The notes beneath the pieces were generated by a model. That model ran no database searches and was not told the DNA's origin. It saw only the letters and a program-made list of their open reading frames with translations. 64,000 nt of DNA from Microvirga pudoricolor. GTDB taxonomy: Bacteria; Pseudomonadota; Alphaproteobacteria; Rhizobiales; Beijerinckiaceae. Location: contig NZ_JAFEMB010000001.1 of NCBI RefSeq assembly GCF_016892705.1, positions 62,001 to 126,000 on the forward strand. The letters run 5' to 3'. Below are positions 44,806-53,561 of the stretch, piece after piece. The first letter of the stretch is position 1. Every line of letters starts with the position of its first letter. The position numbers and the translations under genes are program-made.

Positions 44806-45836
44806 CAGGGTGTCTCCGGTGCAAGGTCCGCTGCGGGCAAGCCGAGGGCCCGGCGGTGGCGGTTCCATCGTTCTGCGATGGCCGCCGCGATCTCAAGGGT
44901 AGCATTTAAGGGCGGGTACGGGTCTCCCACAAGGGAGCCCGTGAAGGGATGCACAATTCCCTTGCCCTTCAGGCCGTTCAGGAAGGCGGTGAACTTGGGG
45001 TGGCCGCCCTGGGGCTCGAACAGAAGGATGGGCCGGCCCGTGGCGGCCGCTTCGCCCACCATGTTGGTGGAATCCGCCGTGACCACCAGGGCGTCGGCGA
45101 GCGCAAGCATGGCCAGGAAAGGGTTGGGGCCGGTTCCGTCCCAGAAGAAGCCGCCATGGGTCGCGGCAAGGCCTGCCAAGGCCCGCTTCAGGGCGTCGGG
45201 GGTGCGGCGGGAGGCCGAGATCATGAGCCCTGCGCCGCCCTTCGCCAGGGTTTCGAGCTGAGCCTGAAACCGCGACACGTCCGCATCCGTGAACCGGTGG
45301 TGGCGGCTCGACCCGCCCACCAGCACCGCCACGCGGGGCCGGGGCAGGCCCGCCAGGCGCGGATCCGGCGCCGCCCGCGCGGCCGCGAGACGGCCCGGCA
45401 GGATGCCGTGGGGCGGCGTGAGGGTGGCCAGCACGTTGGGGCCGCGCAGCCGGTCGTGCTCCGACACCCAGATGAAGTCGGCCGCCCCCGCTCCGGTGCG
45501 CGGATCCTTCAGGAACACCGTGAAGGTGCGTCCGCCGGTCGCCCGCTTGACGAAGGCGCAATAGGGCACCGCCCGCCGGCCGGATGCGATGAGCAGATCC
45601 GGAAAAGGCGGCACGATGGGGCTGTTGTGGGCGCCGGGCCGCTCGCGCGGGTCGATGGGTCCCCACGGCATCGCCCACGTGAAGGGCGGACGCGGCCGGA
45701 CCCGGCGGATTTCCGGCGTCATCCCCAGGGCCGTCGCCACCCCCAGGCACTGGTTCTCGTCCCCGGCCTTGCCGTCCGTGAGCACCCAGGAGGTGATGGG
45801 GCCGGGCTCGGTCGGGCCGGCTGGATCACGCAACAT
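44805..45836 (-). CDS. Mitochondrial fission ELM1 family protein
   Basis: A 343-residue protein of the ELM1 (formerly DUF1022) family, with a glycosyltransferase-B-like fold. Signatures are SWVLTDGKAGDENQCLGVA near the N-terminus, LLIASGRRAVPYC, VLVGGSSRHHRFT and TADSTNMVGEAAATGRPI. In plants ELM1 recruits dynamin to mitochondria; the bacterial role is unknown, though the fold suggests a sugar or nucleotide ligand. First gene of the trxB-lsrB run and divergent from the Lrp regulator. Confidence 0.9.
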   Translation of the reverse strand: MLRDPAGPTEPGPITSWVLTDGKAGDENQCLGVATALGMTPEIRRVRPRPPFTWAMPWGPIDPRERPGAHNSPIVPPFPDLLIASGRRAVPYCAFVKRATGGRTFTVFLKDPRTGAGAADFIWVSEHDRLRGPNVLATLTPPHGILPGRLAAARAAPDPRLAGLPRPRVAVLVGGSSRHHRFTDADVSRFQAQLETLAKGGAGLMISASRRTPDALKRALAGLAATHGGFFWDGTGPNPFLAMLALADALVVTADSTNMVGEAAATGRPILLFEPQGGHPKFTAFLNGLKGKGIVHPFTGSLVGDPYPPLNATLEIAAAIAERWNRHRRALGLPAADLAPETP

Positions 45837-45951
45837 TCGATCAAACTGCCTGTGGAGTTCATGAGGATCGTTGCGACTTGAGCGCGCGTCCTCCTTGTGC
45901 CTTCCCTCTACACGGTCTAGTCAGCCAAGACGAGCCATTCCCGGAGGTCAT

Positions 45952-46440
45952 GTGCGCGGACGCCTCGATTCCATAGACTGGGCTATCCTGAGGGAGCTTC
46001 AGGCCGATGGCAGCATCACGAACGTGGAGCTGGCGCGCCGTGTCGGGCTGTCGGCGCCGCCCTGCCTGCGGCGGGTGCGGGCCCTGGAGAATGCCGGCAT
46101 CATCAAGGCCTACCGGGCCATGCTGGACCCCAAGGCGCTCGGGTTCGAGATCGTCTGCTTCGCGATGGTCCAGCTCGCGGTCCAGGGCAAGACCGAGCTC
46201 GACGGCTTCGAGAAGCGGATCAAGGAATGGTCCATGGTGCGGGAGTGCTGGGTCCTGTCCGGCGACGTTGACTTCATCCTGAAATGCGTGGCGCCGAACC
46301 TGTCCGCCTTCCAGAGCTTCGTGTCAGAGCTCACCGCCCTGCCCAACGTGCGCAACGTGCGCACGGCGCTGACCCTGGACCTCGTTAAGGACGAGGCCCT
46401 GGTCCCGCTGGAAGACGTGCCGGAGCCCACGGTCTCCTGA
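45952..46440 (+). CDS. Lrp/AsnC-family transcriptional regulator
   Basis: A 162-residue feast/famine regulator. The N-terminal helix-turn-helix reads LDSIDWAILRELQADGSITN and ELARRVGLSAPPCLRRVRALE, followed by a RAM ligand-binding domain with GDVDFILKCVAPNLSAFQSF. The start is probably GTG at 45952 with GGAGG five bases upstream; the frame is open further upstream without a better site. Divergent from the ELM1-trxB-lsrB genes, an arrangement kept in related genomes. Confidence 0.9.
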   Translation: MRGRLDSIDWAILRELQADGSITNVELARRVGLSAPPCLRRVRALENAGIIKAYRAMLDPKALGFEIVCFAMVQLAVQGKTELDGFEKRIKEWSMVRECWVLSGDVDFILKCVAPNLSAFQSFVSELTALPNVRNVRTALTLDLVKDEALVPLEDVPEPTVS

Positions 46441-46501
46441 GAGCCGTCGAGCCGCTAGGCCTACCCCAGGCGGCGCAAGAGCCTGGCGGGCCCCCGCCGC
46501 T

Positions 46502-47515
46502 CTAGAGATGCGCTGCCCTGGCATCGACCATGCCGTCGATCAGGTTCAGACCCATCAGGCGCTCCGTCGTCGGCTCGAACCGAACCGGCACCAGCGCGGA
46601 CGGCAAGGAGTCCCGCCAATCCGCCAGCGCCCGGGCGGCCGCCAGGGCCTCGTCGCGTCCCACGGCGCGAAACCGGAGCACGGCGCCGGGCTGCATCCCC
46701 GCGAAACGGTCGAGATCGGCACTGATCACGGTGGCGATCTTCGGATAGCCACCGGTGGTCTGCCGGTCGCGCATCAGAACGATGGGCTGCCCGCTGCCGG
46801 GCACCTGGACATGGCCCGTGACGATCCCGTCCGACACGATGTTGAAGCCCCTGGCGTGCTCGATCGCCGGGCCGGCGAGCTGATAGCCCATCCGGTCGGC
46901 CAGCGGACTGATCGTGAATTCTTCCTCCAGGAAGGTGCGCAGGCCCTCGGGCGTAAAGTAATCGTCCTGCGGCCCGAGCATCACCCGGATCGGCCCGGAT
47001 TCCGACGGTATCTCGCCCGGGTAATGAAGCGGCTCGCCGCCGGGATCCCCCCGCAGGGGCAGGCGGTCGCCGGCCCTCAAGGGCGCGCCGTTCAACCCGC
47101 CGAGCTTCGAGCGCGGATGGAGGGAGCGGCTGCCGAGCTGGGGCGGGAGATCGAAGCCGTCCGCCACCGCCAGATAGGCGAACGCCCCGCCCCGCGTGTG
47201 GCTGACCCCTGCGACCTGTCCGTCCCGCAAGAGCACGGCGGTGTTCGGCGGTACGGGAACACCGTCGACGGCGAGGGAGGACGCGCCCGCCACCGCGATG
47301 CGGGCGTCTCCCCCGATGGCCGCGAAGGCTCCGCCCAGGTTCATGAACTCGATGGCGGCAACGTCCAGGGCGTTGCCCACGAGAGCGTTGGCGAGCGCCA
47401 GCGCCCGGCCGTCCATGGCCCCGGACGGCGACACGCCCACGTTCTGATAGCCGTAGCGCCCCCGGTCCTGGAGGCTCGTCATCGGACCGCACTCCCGCAC
47501 CAGGAGGCCGCTCAT
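46502..47515 (-). CDS. pxpC: 5-oxoprolinase subunit PxpC (biotin-dependent carboxyltransferase family)
   Basis: A 337-residue AHS2/PxpC protein. Signatures are TSLQDRGRYGYQNVGVSPSGAMD near the N-terminus, IEFMNLGG, IRVMLGPQDDYFTPEG, and the end block RFRAVGRDEALAA. With PxpA and PxpB it hydrolyses 5-oxoproline to glutamate using ATP. ATG 47515 overlaps the pxpB stop by four bases. No pxpA lies beside it, so either PxpA is elsewhere or the pair acts on another substrate. Confidence 0.88.
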   Translation of the reverse strand: MSGLLVRECGPMTSLQDRGRYGYQNVGVSPSGAMDGRALALANALVGNALDVAAIEFMNLGGAFAAIGGDARIAVAGASSLAVDGVPVPPNTAVLLRDGQVAGVSHTRGGAFAYLAVADGFDLPPQLGSRSLHPRSKLGGLNGAPLRAGDRLPLRGDPGGEPLHYPGEIPSESGPIRVMLGPQDDYFTPEGLRTFLEEEFTISPLADRMGYQLAGPAIEHARGFNIVSDGIVTGHVQVPGSGQPIVLMRDRQTTGGYPKIATVISADLDRFAGMQPGAVLRFRAVGRDEALAAARALADWRDSLPSALVPVRFEPTTERLMGLNLIDGMVDARAAHL

Positions 47516-48342
47516 GGATGCACCTGCTCGGCGACGGGTTGGCCTGCCTGCGCGGCGCGCTCGAAATCGTCCCAACGGGAGGGATCGACCGGCTCGAACA
47601 CCACCTCGTCCCCGGCCGCCAGCAGGAAAGCGGGCTCACGACCCGGATCGTAGCTGCGCACCGGCGTCCTGCCCAGGAGATGCCAGCCGCTCGGGCCCTC
47701 GATGGAGCTGATCGCCGTCTGGGCGCCGCCGATGGCGACGGACCCCGCCGGAATCCTGGCGCGCGGCTGGGTCCGGCGCGGGGTCGCAAGCGCCGGATCG
47801 AGCCCTCCCAGATAGGCGAAGCCGGGCAGGAAGCCGATCATGTAGATCCTGTAGACCGCTCCGGCATGCCGCTCGATCACCTCGGCGGCGGTCAGCCCGT
47901 GCGCGCCCGCCAGATCGTCGAGGTCTTCTCCGAAGGCGCCGCCATACACCACCGGCACCCTCCAGCGGCGTCCCGTGGATTCCAGCGGCGCGACGGACCG
48001 CGCCTGCTCCTCGAGGAAGGCCGTCAGGGCGTCGTGATCCGTCGCCAGAGGGTCGAAGTGGACAAGGAGCGAGCGGTAGGTCGGAACCGTCTCGACCACT
48101 CCCTTCGGCGCGGCCCGGCGCAGGGCCTCGTCCAAGGCCAGGACCCTGGCATTGAGACCTGGATCGATGGCGTCGCCGAACTCGACCGAGACGGCGGCGT
48201 CGCCACAGGGAAGGATTCGAGGAGGGAGCACGGGAAGCCTGTCGGCGGTGCGGGACCGCGTGAGCTGAGAGGGTTGCGACGTGCCCTGCCGATAGGCCAA
48301 GTCCCCCGCCCTGTCACCCCTCCGTGACCGCAGGAACGCCAT
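47512..48342 (-). CDS. pxpB: 5-oxoprolinase subunit PxpB (allophanate hydrolase subunit 1 family)
   Basis: A 276-residue AHS1/PxpB protein with the family start RILPCGDAAVSVEFGD at about residue 43, YRSLLVHFDP, MIGFLPGFAYLGGLD and RIPAGSVAIGGAQTAI. About 37 residues precede the conserved core and look non-homologous, so an internal GTG at 48231 may be the real start. Coupled to pxpC by a four-base overlap. Divergent from the FdhF/YdeP oxidoreductase. Confidence 0.87.
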   Translation of the reverse strand: MAFLRSRRGDRAGDLAYRQGTSQPSQLTRSRTADRLPVLPPRILPCGDAAVSVEFGDAIDPGLNARVLALDEALRRAAPKGVVETVPTYRSLLVHFDPLATDHDALTAFLEEQARSVAPLESTGRRWRVPVVYGGAFGEDLDDLAGAHGLTAAEVIERHAGAVYRIYMIGFLPGFAYLGGLDPALATPRRTQPRARIPAGSVAIGGAQTAISSIEGPSGWHLLGRTPVRSYDPGREPAFLLAAGDEVVFEPVDPSRWDDFERAAQAGQPVAEQVHP

Positions 48343-48418
48343 GGCTCACCTTCCTTTCGGGAACGCATCCTCTATCTCCATCCCTGGGCGGTCGGGGCCG
48401 GCGAGCAGGAGAACCAGG

Positions 48419-50746
48419 ATGCAGCGCGACGACGAAACCGACATCCAGCCCTACGAGGGTCCGGCAGGCGGCTGGGGCTCGGCGAAGTCCCTTGGCAACA
48501 TTCTCCAGCAGGAGGAGGTGCCGGTCAAAGGCTCGCGGGTGCTCTGGGCCCAGAACAAGCCGGACGGCTTCATGTGCGTGAGCTGCGCCTGGGCGAAACC
48601 CGCCGACCACCACCCCTTCGAGTTTTGCGAGAACGGCGCCAAAGCCACCGCCTGGGAGATCACCGACAAGCGCTGCACGCCGGACTTCTTCCGCGAGCAC
48701 ACGCTGTCCGATCTGCGCGGCTGGAGCGACTTCGCCCTCGAGGAGCAGGGCCGTCTCACCGAGCCGATGAGGTACGACGCCCAGACCGACACCTACCGGC
48801 CCGTCTCCTGGGCGGAGGCCTTTGCCGAGATCGGGCGCGAGCTCCAGGCCGTGCGCGCGGCCGATCCGAAGAAGGCCGTGTTCTACGCCTCCGGGCGAGC
48901 CTCCCTGGAGGCGAGCTACATGTACGGGCTGTTAGCGCGGCTCTACGGCAACAACAACCTGCCCGACAGCTCGAACATGTGCCACGAGACCACCTCCGTG
49001 GCGCTCCCGGAATCCATCGGGGCCCCCGTCGGCACCGTGCTGCTCGACGATTTCGAGAAGACCGACCTCCTGTTCTTCTTCGGCCAGAACGTGGGCTCGA
49101 ACAGCCCCCGCATGCTGCACGACCTGCAGCAGGCAAGGCGGCGCGGCGCCAACATCATCACGTTCAATCCCCTGCGGGAGCGAGGTCTCGAGCGCTTCAC
49201 CAATCCGCAATCGCCAGCCGAGATGGCCGCCGGCATCGAGACGAAGATCAGCACGCAATACCACCAGGTGAAGGCGGCCGGCGACATCGCGGCCATCATG
49301 GGAATCTGCAAGACGATCTTCGCCCTCGACGACGACGCGAAGGCGGCGGGGAAGCCGCGCGTTCTGGACGTCGAGTTCCTCGAGGCGCATGCCCACGGCC
49401 TCGACGCCTTCGAGGCGGCCGCGCGCGCCGCCGATTGGCACGAAATCGAGAAGGCCTCCGGCTTGCGTCGGGCCGAGATCGAGGCGGCCGGGCGGGTCTA
49501 TGCGCGATCCGAGGCGGTCATCGGGGTCTACGGCATGGGGCTCACCCAGCACCAGCTCGGCGTGCAGACCGTGCAGATGCTCGTGAACCTGCTGCTCCTG
49601 CGCGGCAATATCGGCAAGCCCGGCGCCGGGATCTGCCCCGTGCGCGGCCATTCCAACGTGCAGGGCCAGCGGACCGTGGGCATCACCGAAAAACCCGCGC
49701 TGGTGCCCAACGAGAAGCTGAAGGAACTCTACGGCTTCGAGCCGCCGCAGGAGAATGGCCTCAACACCGTCGAGGCCTGCGAGGCGATCCTCAAGGGAGA
49801 GGTTCTGGCCTTCGTGGGCCTCGGCGGCAATTTCGTGCGCGCCATCCCCGAGACGCGGCTGATGGAGGAGGCCTGGGGCCGGATGCGCCTCACCGTGCAG
49901 GTGGCCACGAAGCTCAACCGGAGCCATCTGGTGCATGGCGAGATCGCCTACCTGCTGCCCTGTCTCGGACGGATCGAGTACGACCGGCAGGCGACGGGCG
50001 AGCAGGCCGTGTCCATGGAGGACAGCACCACCTGCATCCACGGCTCCTGGGGCCAGGTCGAGCCCGCGAGCACCCATCTCCTGTCGGAGCCCCGGATCGT
50101 GGCCGAACTCGCCAAGGCGACCCTGCCGCCGAACCCGAGGATCGACTGGGACGCGTGGGTGGGCGACTATGCCCGCATCCGCGATGCCATCGAGGCGACC
50201 TATCCGGATCAGTTCAAGGACTTCAACAAGCGCCTGTTCAAGCCCGGCGGCTTCCCCCGGCCCGTCGCGGCACGCTACCGGACCTGGAAGACCGAGACCG
50301 GCAAGGCGAATTTCAAGGTGCCGGAGGCCCTGACGGCGGACGGCATCGATATCTACGACAAGAAGCCGGAGGCCCTGCGCCTCATCACGCTGCGCAGCAA
50401 CGACCAGTTCAACACCACGGTCTACGGCTACGACGACCGGTTCCGCGGGATTCGCGGCACCCGCGACGTGGTTCTGATGAACACCGCGGACATGCAGCGC
50501 TTCGGCCTCGCGGAAGGCGACATCGTCCGGCTCGAGACCGCCGTCGACGACGGGGTGGAGCGCCAGGTGGGCGGCCTGCGCGTGACCGCCTACAATGTGC
50601 CCGAAGGGTGTTGCGGCGGCTACTACCCGGAGCTCAACGTGCTGATTCCGCTCTGGCACTATGCGCGGGAGAGCAAGGTCCCGGCCGCCAAGAGCGTCCC
50701 GGTGCTCGTCCGGCGCGCGGATTCTCACACCGAAGCCGCCGAGTGA
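48419..50746 (+). CDS. FdhF/YdeP-family molybdopterin oxidoreductase
   Basis: A 775-residue molybdenum (bis-MGD) enzyme of the FdhF/YdeP branch, usually annotated as a formate dehydrogenase-like oxidoreductase. An N-terminal cluster motif is FMCVSCAWAKP (Cys53, Cys56), followed by FEFCENGAK (Cys70). The probable Mo-ligand region is NMCHETTSVALPES, and the cofactor domains show FFFGQNVGSNSPRM and RGNIGKPGAGICPVRGHSNVQG. The C-terminal MGD domain holds TLRSNDQFNTTVYG. YdeP is linked to acid resistance in E. coli; the natural substrate is unknown. AGGAG precedes ATG 48419. No FdhD homologue is nearby. Confidence 0.9.
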   Translation: MQRDDETDIQPYEGPAGGWGSAKSLGNILQQEEVPVKGSRVLWAQNKPDGFMCVSCAWAKPADHHPFEFCENGAKATAWEITDKRCTPDFFREHTLSDLRGWSDFALEEQGRLTEPMRYDAQTDTYRPVSWAEAFAEIGRELQAVRAADPKKAVFYASGRASLEASYMYGLLARLYGNNNLPDSSNMCHETTSVALPESIGAPVGTVLLDDFEKTDLLFFFGQNVGSNSPRMLHDLQQARRRGANIITFNPLRERGLERFTNPQSPAEMAAGIETKISTQYHQVKAAGDIAAIMGICKTIFALDDDAKAAGKPRVLDVEFLEAHAHGLDAFEAAARAADWHEIEKASGLRRAEIEAAGRVYARSEAVIGVYGMGLTQHQLGVQTVQMLVNLLLLRGNIGKPGAGICPVRGHSNVQGQRTVGITEKPALVPNEKLKELYGFEPPQENGLNTVEACEAILKGEVLAFVGLGGNFVRAIPETRLMEEAWGRMRLTVQVATKLNRSHLVHGEIAYLLPCLGRIEYDRQATGEQAVSMEDSTTCIHGSWGQVEPASTHLLSEPRIVAELAKATLPPNPRIDWDAWVGDYARIRDAIEATYPDQFKDFNKRLFKPGGFPRPVAARYRTWKTETGKANFKVPEALTADGIDIYDKKPEALRLITLRSNDQFNTTVYGYDDRFRGIRGTRDVVLMNTADMQRFGLAEGDIVRLETAVDDGVERQVGGLRVTAYNVPEGCCGGYYPELNVLIPLWHYARESKVPAAKSVPVLVRRADSHTEAAE

Positions 50747-50920
50747 CACTCCGACGTGCCGGGCCAAGCGCCCTGCGCGTCCCATCGCGGCGAATTTCAT
50801 ATACGTTATAAAGGCTTATTGTCATTTCGACGTCGGCCGAGGCTGAACGAATTCCTTCCATCGGGCGTTGTCGTGTCGCTGCGTCCGAGCCCCTCGGACC
50901 CGAGACAGAGCCATCACCGC

Positions 50921-51385
50921 ATGCTCAGGTTTGCCGCCAGGATCGCCATCGCGGTCGCCTGCTTCTACGTCATCGCCCGCCTGATCCAGCACACCCTGGT
51001 TCTGCGTCTGGAGGAGCATCCGGGGCTCGAGGGGCATGTGGAGCAGCTTGGCTCGGCGCTCCTGGCTGGCGTCGCCCTCGGGGTCGGGGTGCCGATCACG
51101 GCCGGGCGATGGTTCGTTCCCGCTCTCCTGGCGGTGGGCGGTGTCCTCCTGGCCCTGCACACCTTCGTTTTCTCGGCTCAGGCGGAAATCGCCCACATCG
51201 CCATGAACTGGATCGGGGCGGCGGCAGGGCTCCTCATCATGCGGGGGCTGTATCGAAGCTGGACCGCCATGTACGAGCGCCATCTCGTCCCGTGGGGCGG
51301 GGCGCACTCTGCGCCCGGCGAGCCGCCTGCCGACGAAGAGGACGAGGATTACCATTTTCCACAGCCGCGCCGGCCCGGACGCTAG
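50921..51385 (+). CDS. Hypothetical membrane protein
   Basis: A 154-residue protein with about four hydrophobic segments (residues about 5-25, 45-60, 65-85 and 95-115) and a cytoplasmic acidic tail rich in Glu/Asp/Pro. No family recognised. The start is taken at ATG 50921 (MLRFAARIAIAVACF); an upstream extension in frame is possible but looks non-coding. Lies between the FdhF-like gene and tam. Confidence 0.55.
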   Translation: MLRFAARIAIAVACFYVIARLIQHTLVLRLEEHPGLEGHVEQLGSALLAGVALGVGVPITAGRWFVPALLAVGGVLLALHTFVFSAQAEIAHIAMNWIGAAAGLLIMRGLYRSWTAMYERHLVPWGGAHSAPGEPPADEEDEDYHFPQPRRPGR

Positions 51386-51435
51386 CGGCGGATCCGCCTG
51401 CCCTGTAACCCTCCGGGAAACCCGTGGAGGCCGGC

Positions 51436-52209
51436 ATGAACGACTGGAGCGCGAACCTCTATCTCAAGTTCGAGGATGAACGGACCCGTCCGGCCGTCGA
51501 GCTCCTGGCGCGCGTTCCCCTTGCCGGGGCCTCGCGCGTCACCGATCTCGGCTGCGGACCCGGCAACAGCACCGAACTTCTGTCGAGACGGTTTCCCGAC
51601 GCCCTGGTCACGGGCATCGACACCTCCCCCGACATGCTGGACAAGGCCAGGGTCCGGGTGCCGGGCGCCCGGTTCGAGCAGGCGGATATCGGCGCCTGGC
51701 AGCCGGACGCGCCCCAAGACCTGATCTTTGCCAACGCGGCCCTGCAATGGGTGCCCGATCACCGGACCCTTCTGCCCCGGCTCGCATCCTTCCTGTCCAA
51801 GGGCGGCTGCCTTGCCGTGCAGGTCCCGAACAACCTGTCCGAGGCCTCCCACGCGCTCATGCGGGACGTGGCCCGGTCGGGACCCTGGTCGCGGAAGCTT
51901 CAGGGGGCGGCCGTCGAGCGCGTAGCCGTCGCGTCGCTGGAGGAGATCTATGCCTGGCTGATCGAGGCAGGCTGCACGGTGGACATCTGGCGCACCATCT
52001 ACGTTCATCCCCTGGACGGACCGGATGCCATCGTCGAATGGCTCAAGAGCACCGGTCTCAAGCCTTTCATCGATCCGCTCGACGAGGAGGAGCGCCGGGA
52101 CTTCCTCGCCCGTTACCGCGACGCGATCGCAGGGGCTTATCCGCTGCAGTCGGACGGCAAGGTGCTGCTGCGCTTTCCCCGCCTCTCCTTCGTGGCCAGG
52201 AAGGCCTGA
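51436..52209 (+). CDS. tam: Trans-aconitate 2-methyltransferase
   Basis: A 257-residue SAM-dependent methyltransferase. The Tam signature [20 protein letters not shown] opens the protein, followed by SAM motif [15 protein letters not shown] and the acceptor-side [12 protein letters not shown]. Tam esterifies trans-aconitate, a by-product that inhibits the citric acid cycle. GGAGG lies six bases before ATG 51436. Followed by an MFS gene after 113 bases. Confidence 0.92.
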   Translation: MNDWSANLYLKFEDERTRPAVELLARVPLAGASRVTDLGCGPGNSTELLSRRFPDALVTGIDTSPDMLDKARVRVPGARFEQADIGAWQPDAPQDLIFANAALQWVPDHRTLLPRLASFLSKGGCLAVQVPNNLSEASHALMRDVARSGPWSRKLQGAAVERVAVASLEEIYAWLIEAGCTVDIWRTIYVHPLDGPDAIVEWLKSTGLKPFIDPLDEEERRDFLARYRDAIAGAYPLQSDGKVLLRFPRLSFVARKA

Positions 52210-52322
52210 ATCCAGGCCCCCGTCCGGTCGGGTTGATCTTTGGGCACCGGGGGCGTACGGAGCCTTCGTCGGCAACGGACTTCATGGGCCGGCATCCCGG
52301 ATCCTCAAAGGTTCTTCGCCCG

Positions 52323-53561
52323 ATGTCGCGCATGGGGAGAGGCTGGTCGGCCTTCCAGTTCGTCGATTTTCGTCTCTACAGCGTGTCGCGTTTCCTGGCG
52401 GGCCTCGCCCTTCAGATGCACAACGTGGCGGTCGGCTGGTTCGTCTACGACATCACCCAGAGCGCCTGGGCCCTGGGGCTCGTGGGCCTCGTGGCGTTCC
52501 TGCCCGCCATCACCTTCGCGCTGATCACGGGGCACGTGGCCGACCACTTCGACCGCCGCAGCATCATCGCCGCAAGCCATGTGCTGACGGCGCTCGCCTC
52601 CGCCGGCCTCTTCACCTGCGCCTACCTTCGCATCGAGGTGATCTGGCCCATCTACGTCTTCGTCGCCCTCATCGGCACGGCGCGGGCCTTCGGTAACCCG
52701 GCAAGCCAAGCCCTTGTGCCGAACCTCGTGCCCCGCGAGCATTTCGGCAACGCCATCGCGCTCAACTCGTCCATCAACCAGACCGCGACCATCTCGGGAC
52801 CGGCGCTGGGCGGCTTCCTCTATGTTCTCGGCCCCACCGTCGTGTTCGCCTGTTCGGCGGCGGCGTTCGCGGTCGCGGCGATCCTCGTCTCCTTCATCAG
52901 CCACAGGCGCGCCGACACGGCGCGCCAGAAGATCAGCTGGGAAACTCTCAGCGCGGGGCTCACCTTCATCCGCTCCCGTCCCGTCATCTTCGGAGCGATC
53001 AGCCTGGATCTCGTGGCCGTGCTCCTCGGCGGCGCGGTGGCCCTGCTGCCGATCTTCGCCCAGGACGTGCTCGGCGTGGGCCCCTGGGCACTGGGATTGC
53101 TGCGCAGCATGCCCGCCGCCGGGGCCCTGTGCATGAGCTTCTATCTCGCCCACAACTCCCTGCCGCGGAAAGCGGGACGCCGAATGCTCGTCGCCGTCGC
53201 GGTCTTCGGGCTGGCCACCATCGCGTTTGGGCTGTCCAAAAGTCTTCCCCTGTCCTTGTTCTGCCTTTTCGTGCTGGGCGCCGCCGACATGGTGAGCGTG
53301 TTCGTGCGCCAGACCCTGGTGCAGAGCGACACCCCCGACGAGATGCGCGGGCGCGTGGCGGCCGTGAACACGATCTTCATCGGGGCCTCCAACGAATTGG
53401 GAGAGTTCGAGTCCGGCGCCCTGGCGGCCCTCATCGGAGCCGTCCCGGCCGTGGTCGCGGGCGGGTTCGCGACGCTGCTCGTGGCGGGCATCTGGAGCAA
53501 GCTCTTCCCGGCGCTGCGGGATCGCGATCAACTCGTGATCCAGCCTGACGGCAAAGCCTAG
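52323..53561 (+). CDS. MFS transporter (MFS_3/EntS-like)
   Basis: A 412-residue major facilitator carrier with about 12 hydrophobic segments. The conserved loop ITGHVADHFDRRSIIAASH lies between helices 2 and 3, and NPASQALVPNLVPREHFGNA is typical of the MFS_3 enterobactin-exporter-like branch. Substrate unknown; a siderophore or metabolite exporter is possible. Convergent with the cardiolipin synthase, with the stops overlapping by four bases. Confidence 0.88.
   Translation: MSRMGRGWSAFQFVDFRLYSVSRFLAGLALQMHNVAVGWFVYDITQSAWALGLVGLVAFLPAITFALITGHVADHFDRRSIIAASHVLTALASAGLFTCAYLRIEVIWPIYVFVALIGTARAFGNPASQALVPNLVPREHFGNAIALNSSINQTATISGPALGGFLYVLGPTVVFACSAAAFAVAAILVSFISHRRADTARQKISWETLSAGLTFIRSRPVIFGAISLDLVAVLLGGAVALLPIFAQDVLGVGPWALGLLRSMPAAGALCMSFYLAHNSLPRKAGRRMLVAVAVFGLATIAFGLSKSLPLSLFCLFVLGAADMVSVFVRQTLVQSDTPDEMRGRVAAVNTIFIGASNELGEFESGALAALIGAVPAVVAGGFATLLVAGIWSKLFPALRDRDQLVIQPDGKA

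Noticed and set aside
48932-50800. 622-codon open frame antisense to the FdhF/YdeP gene
   Set aside because: Shadow of a strongly supported molybdenum enzyme.
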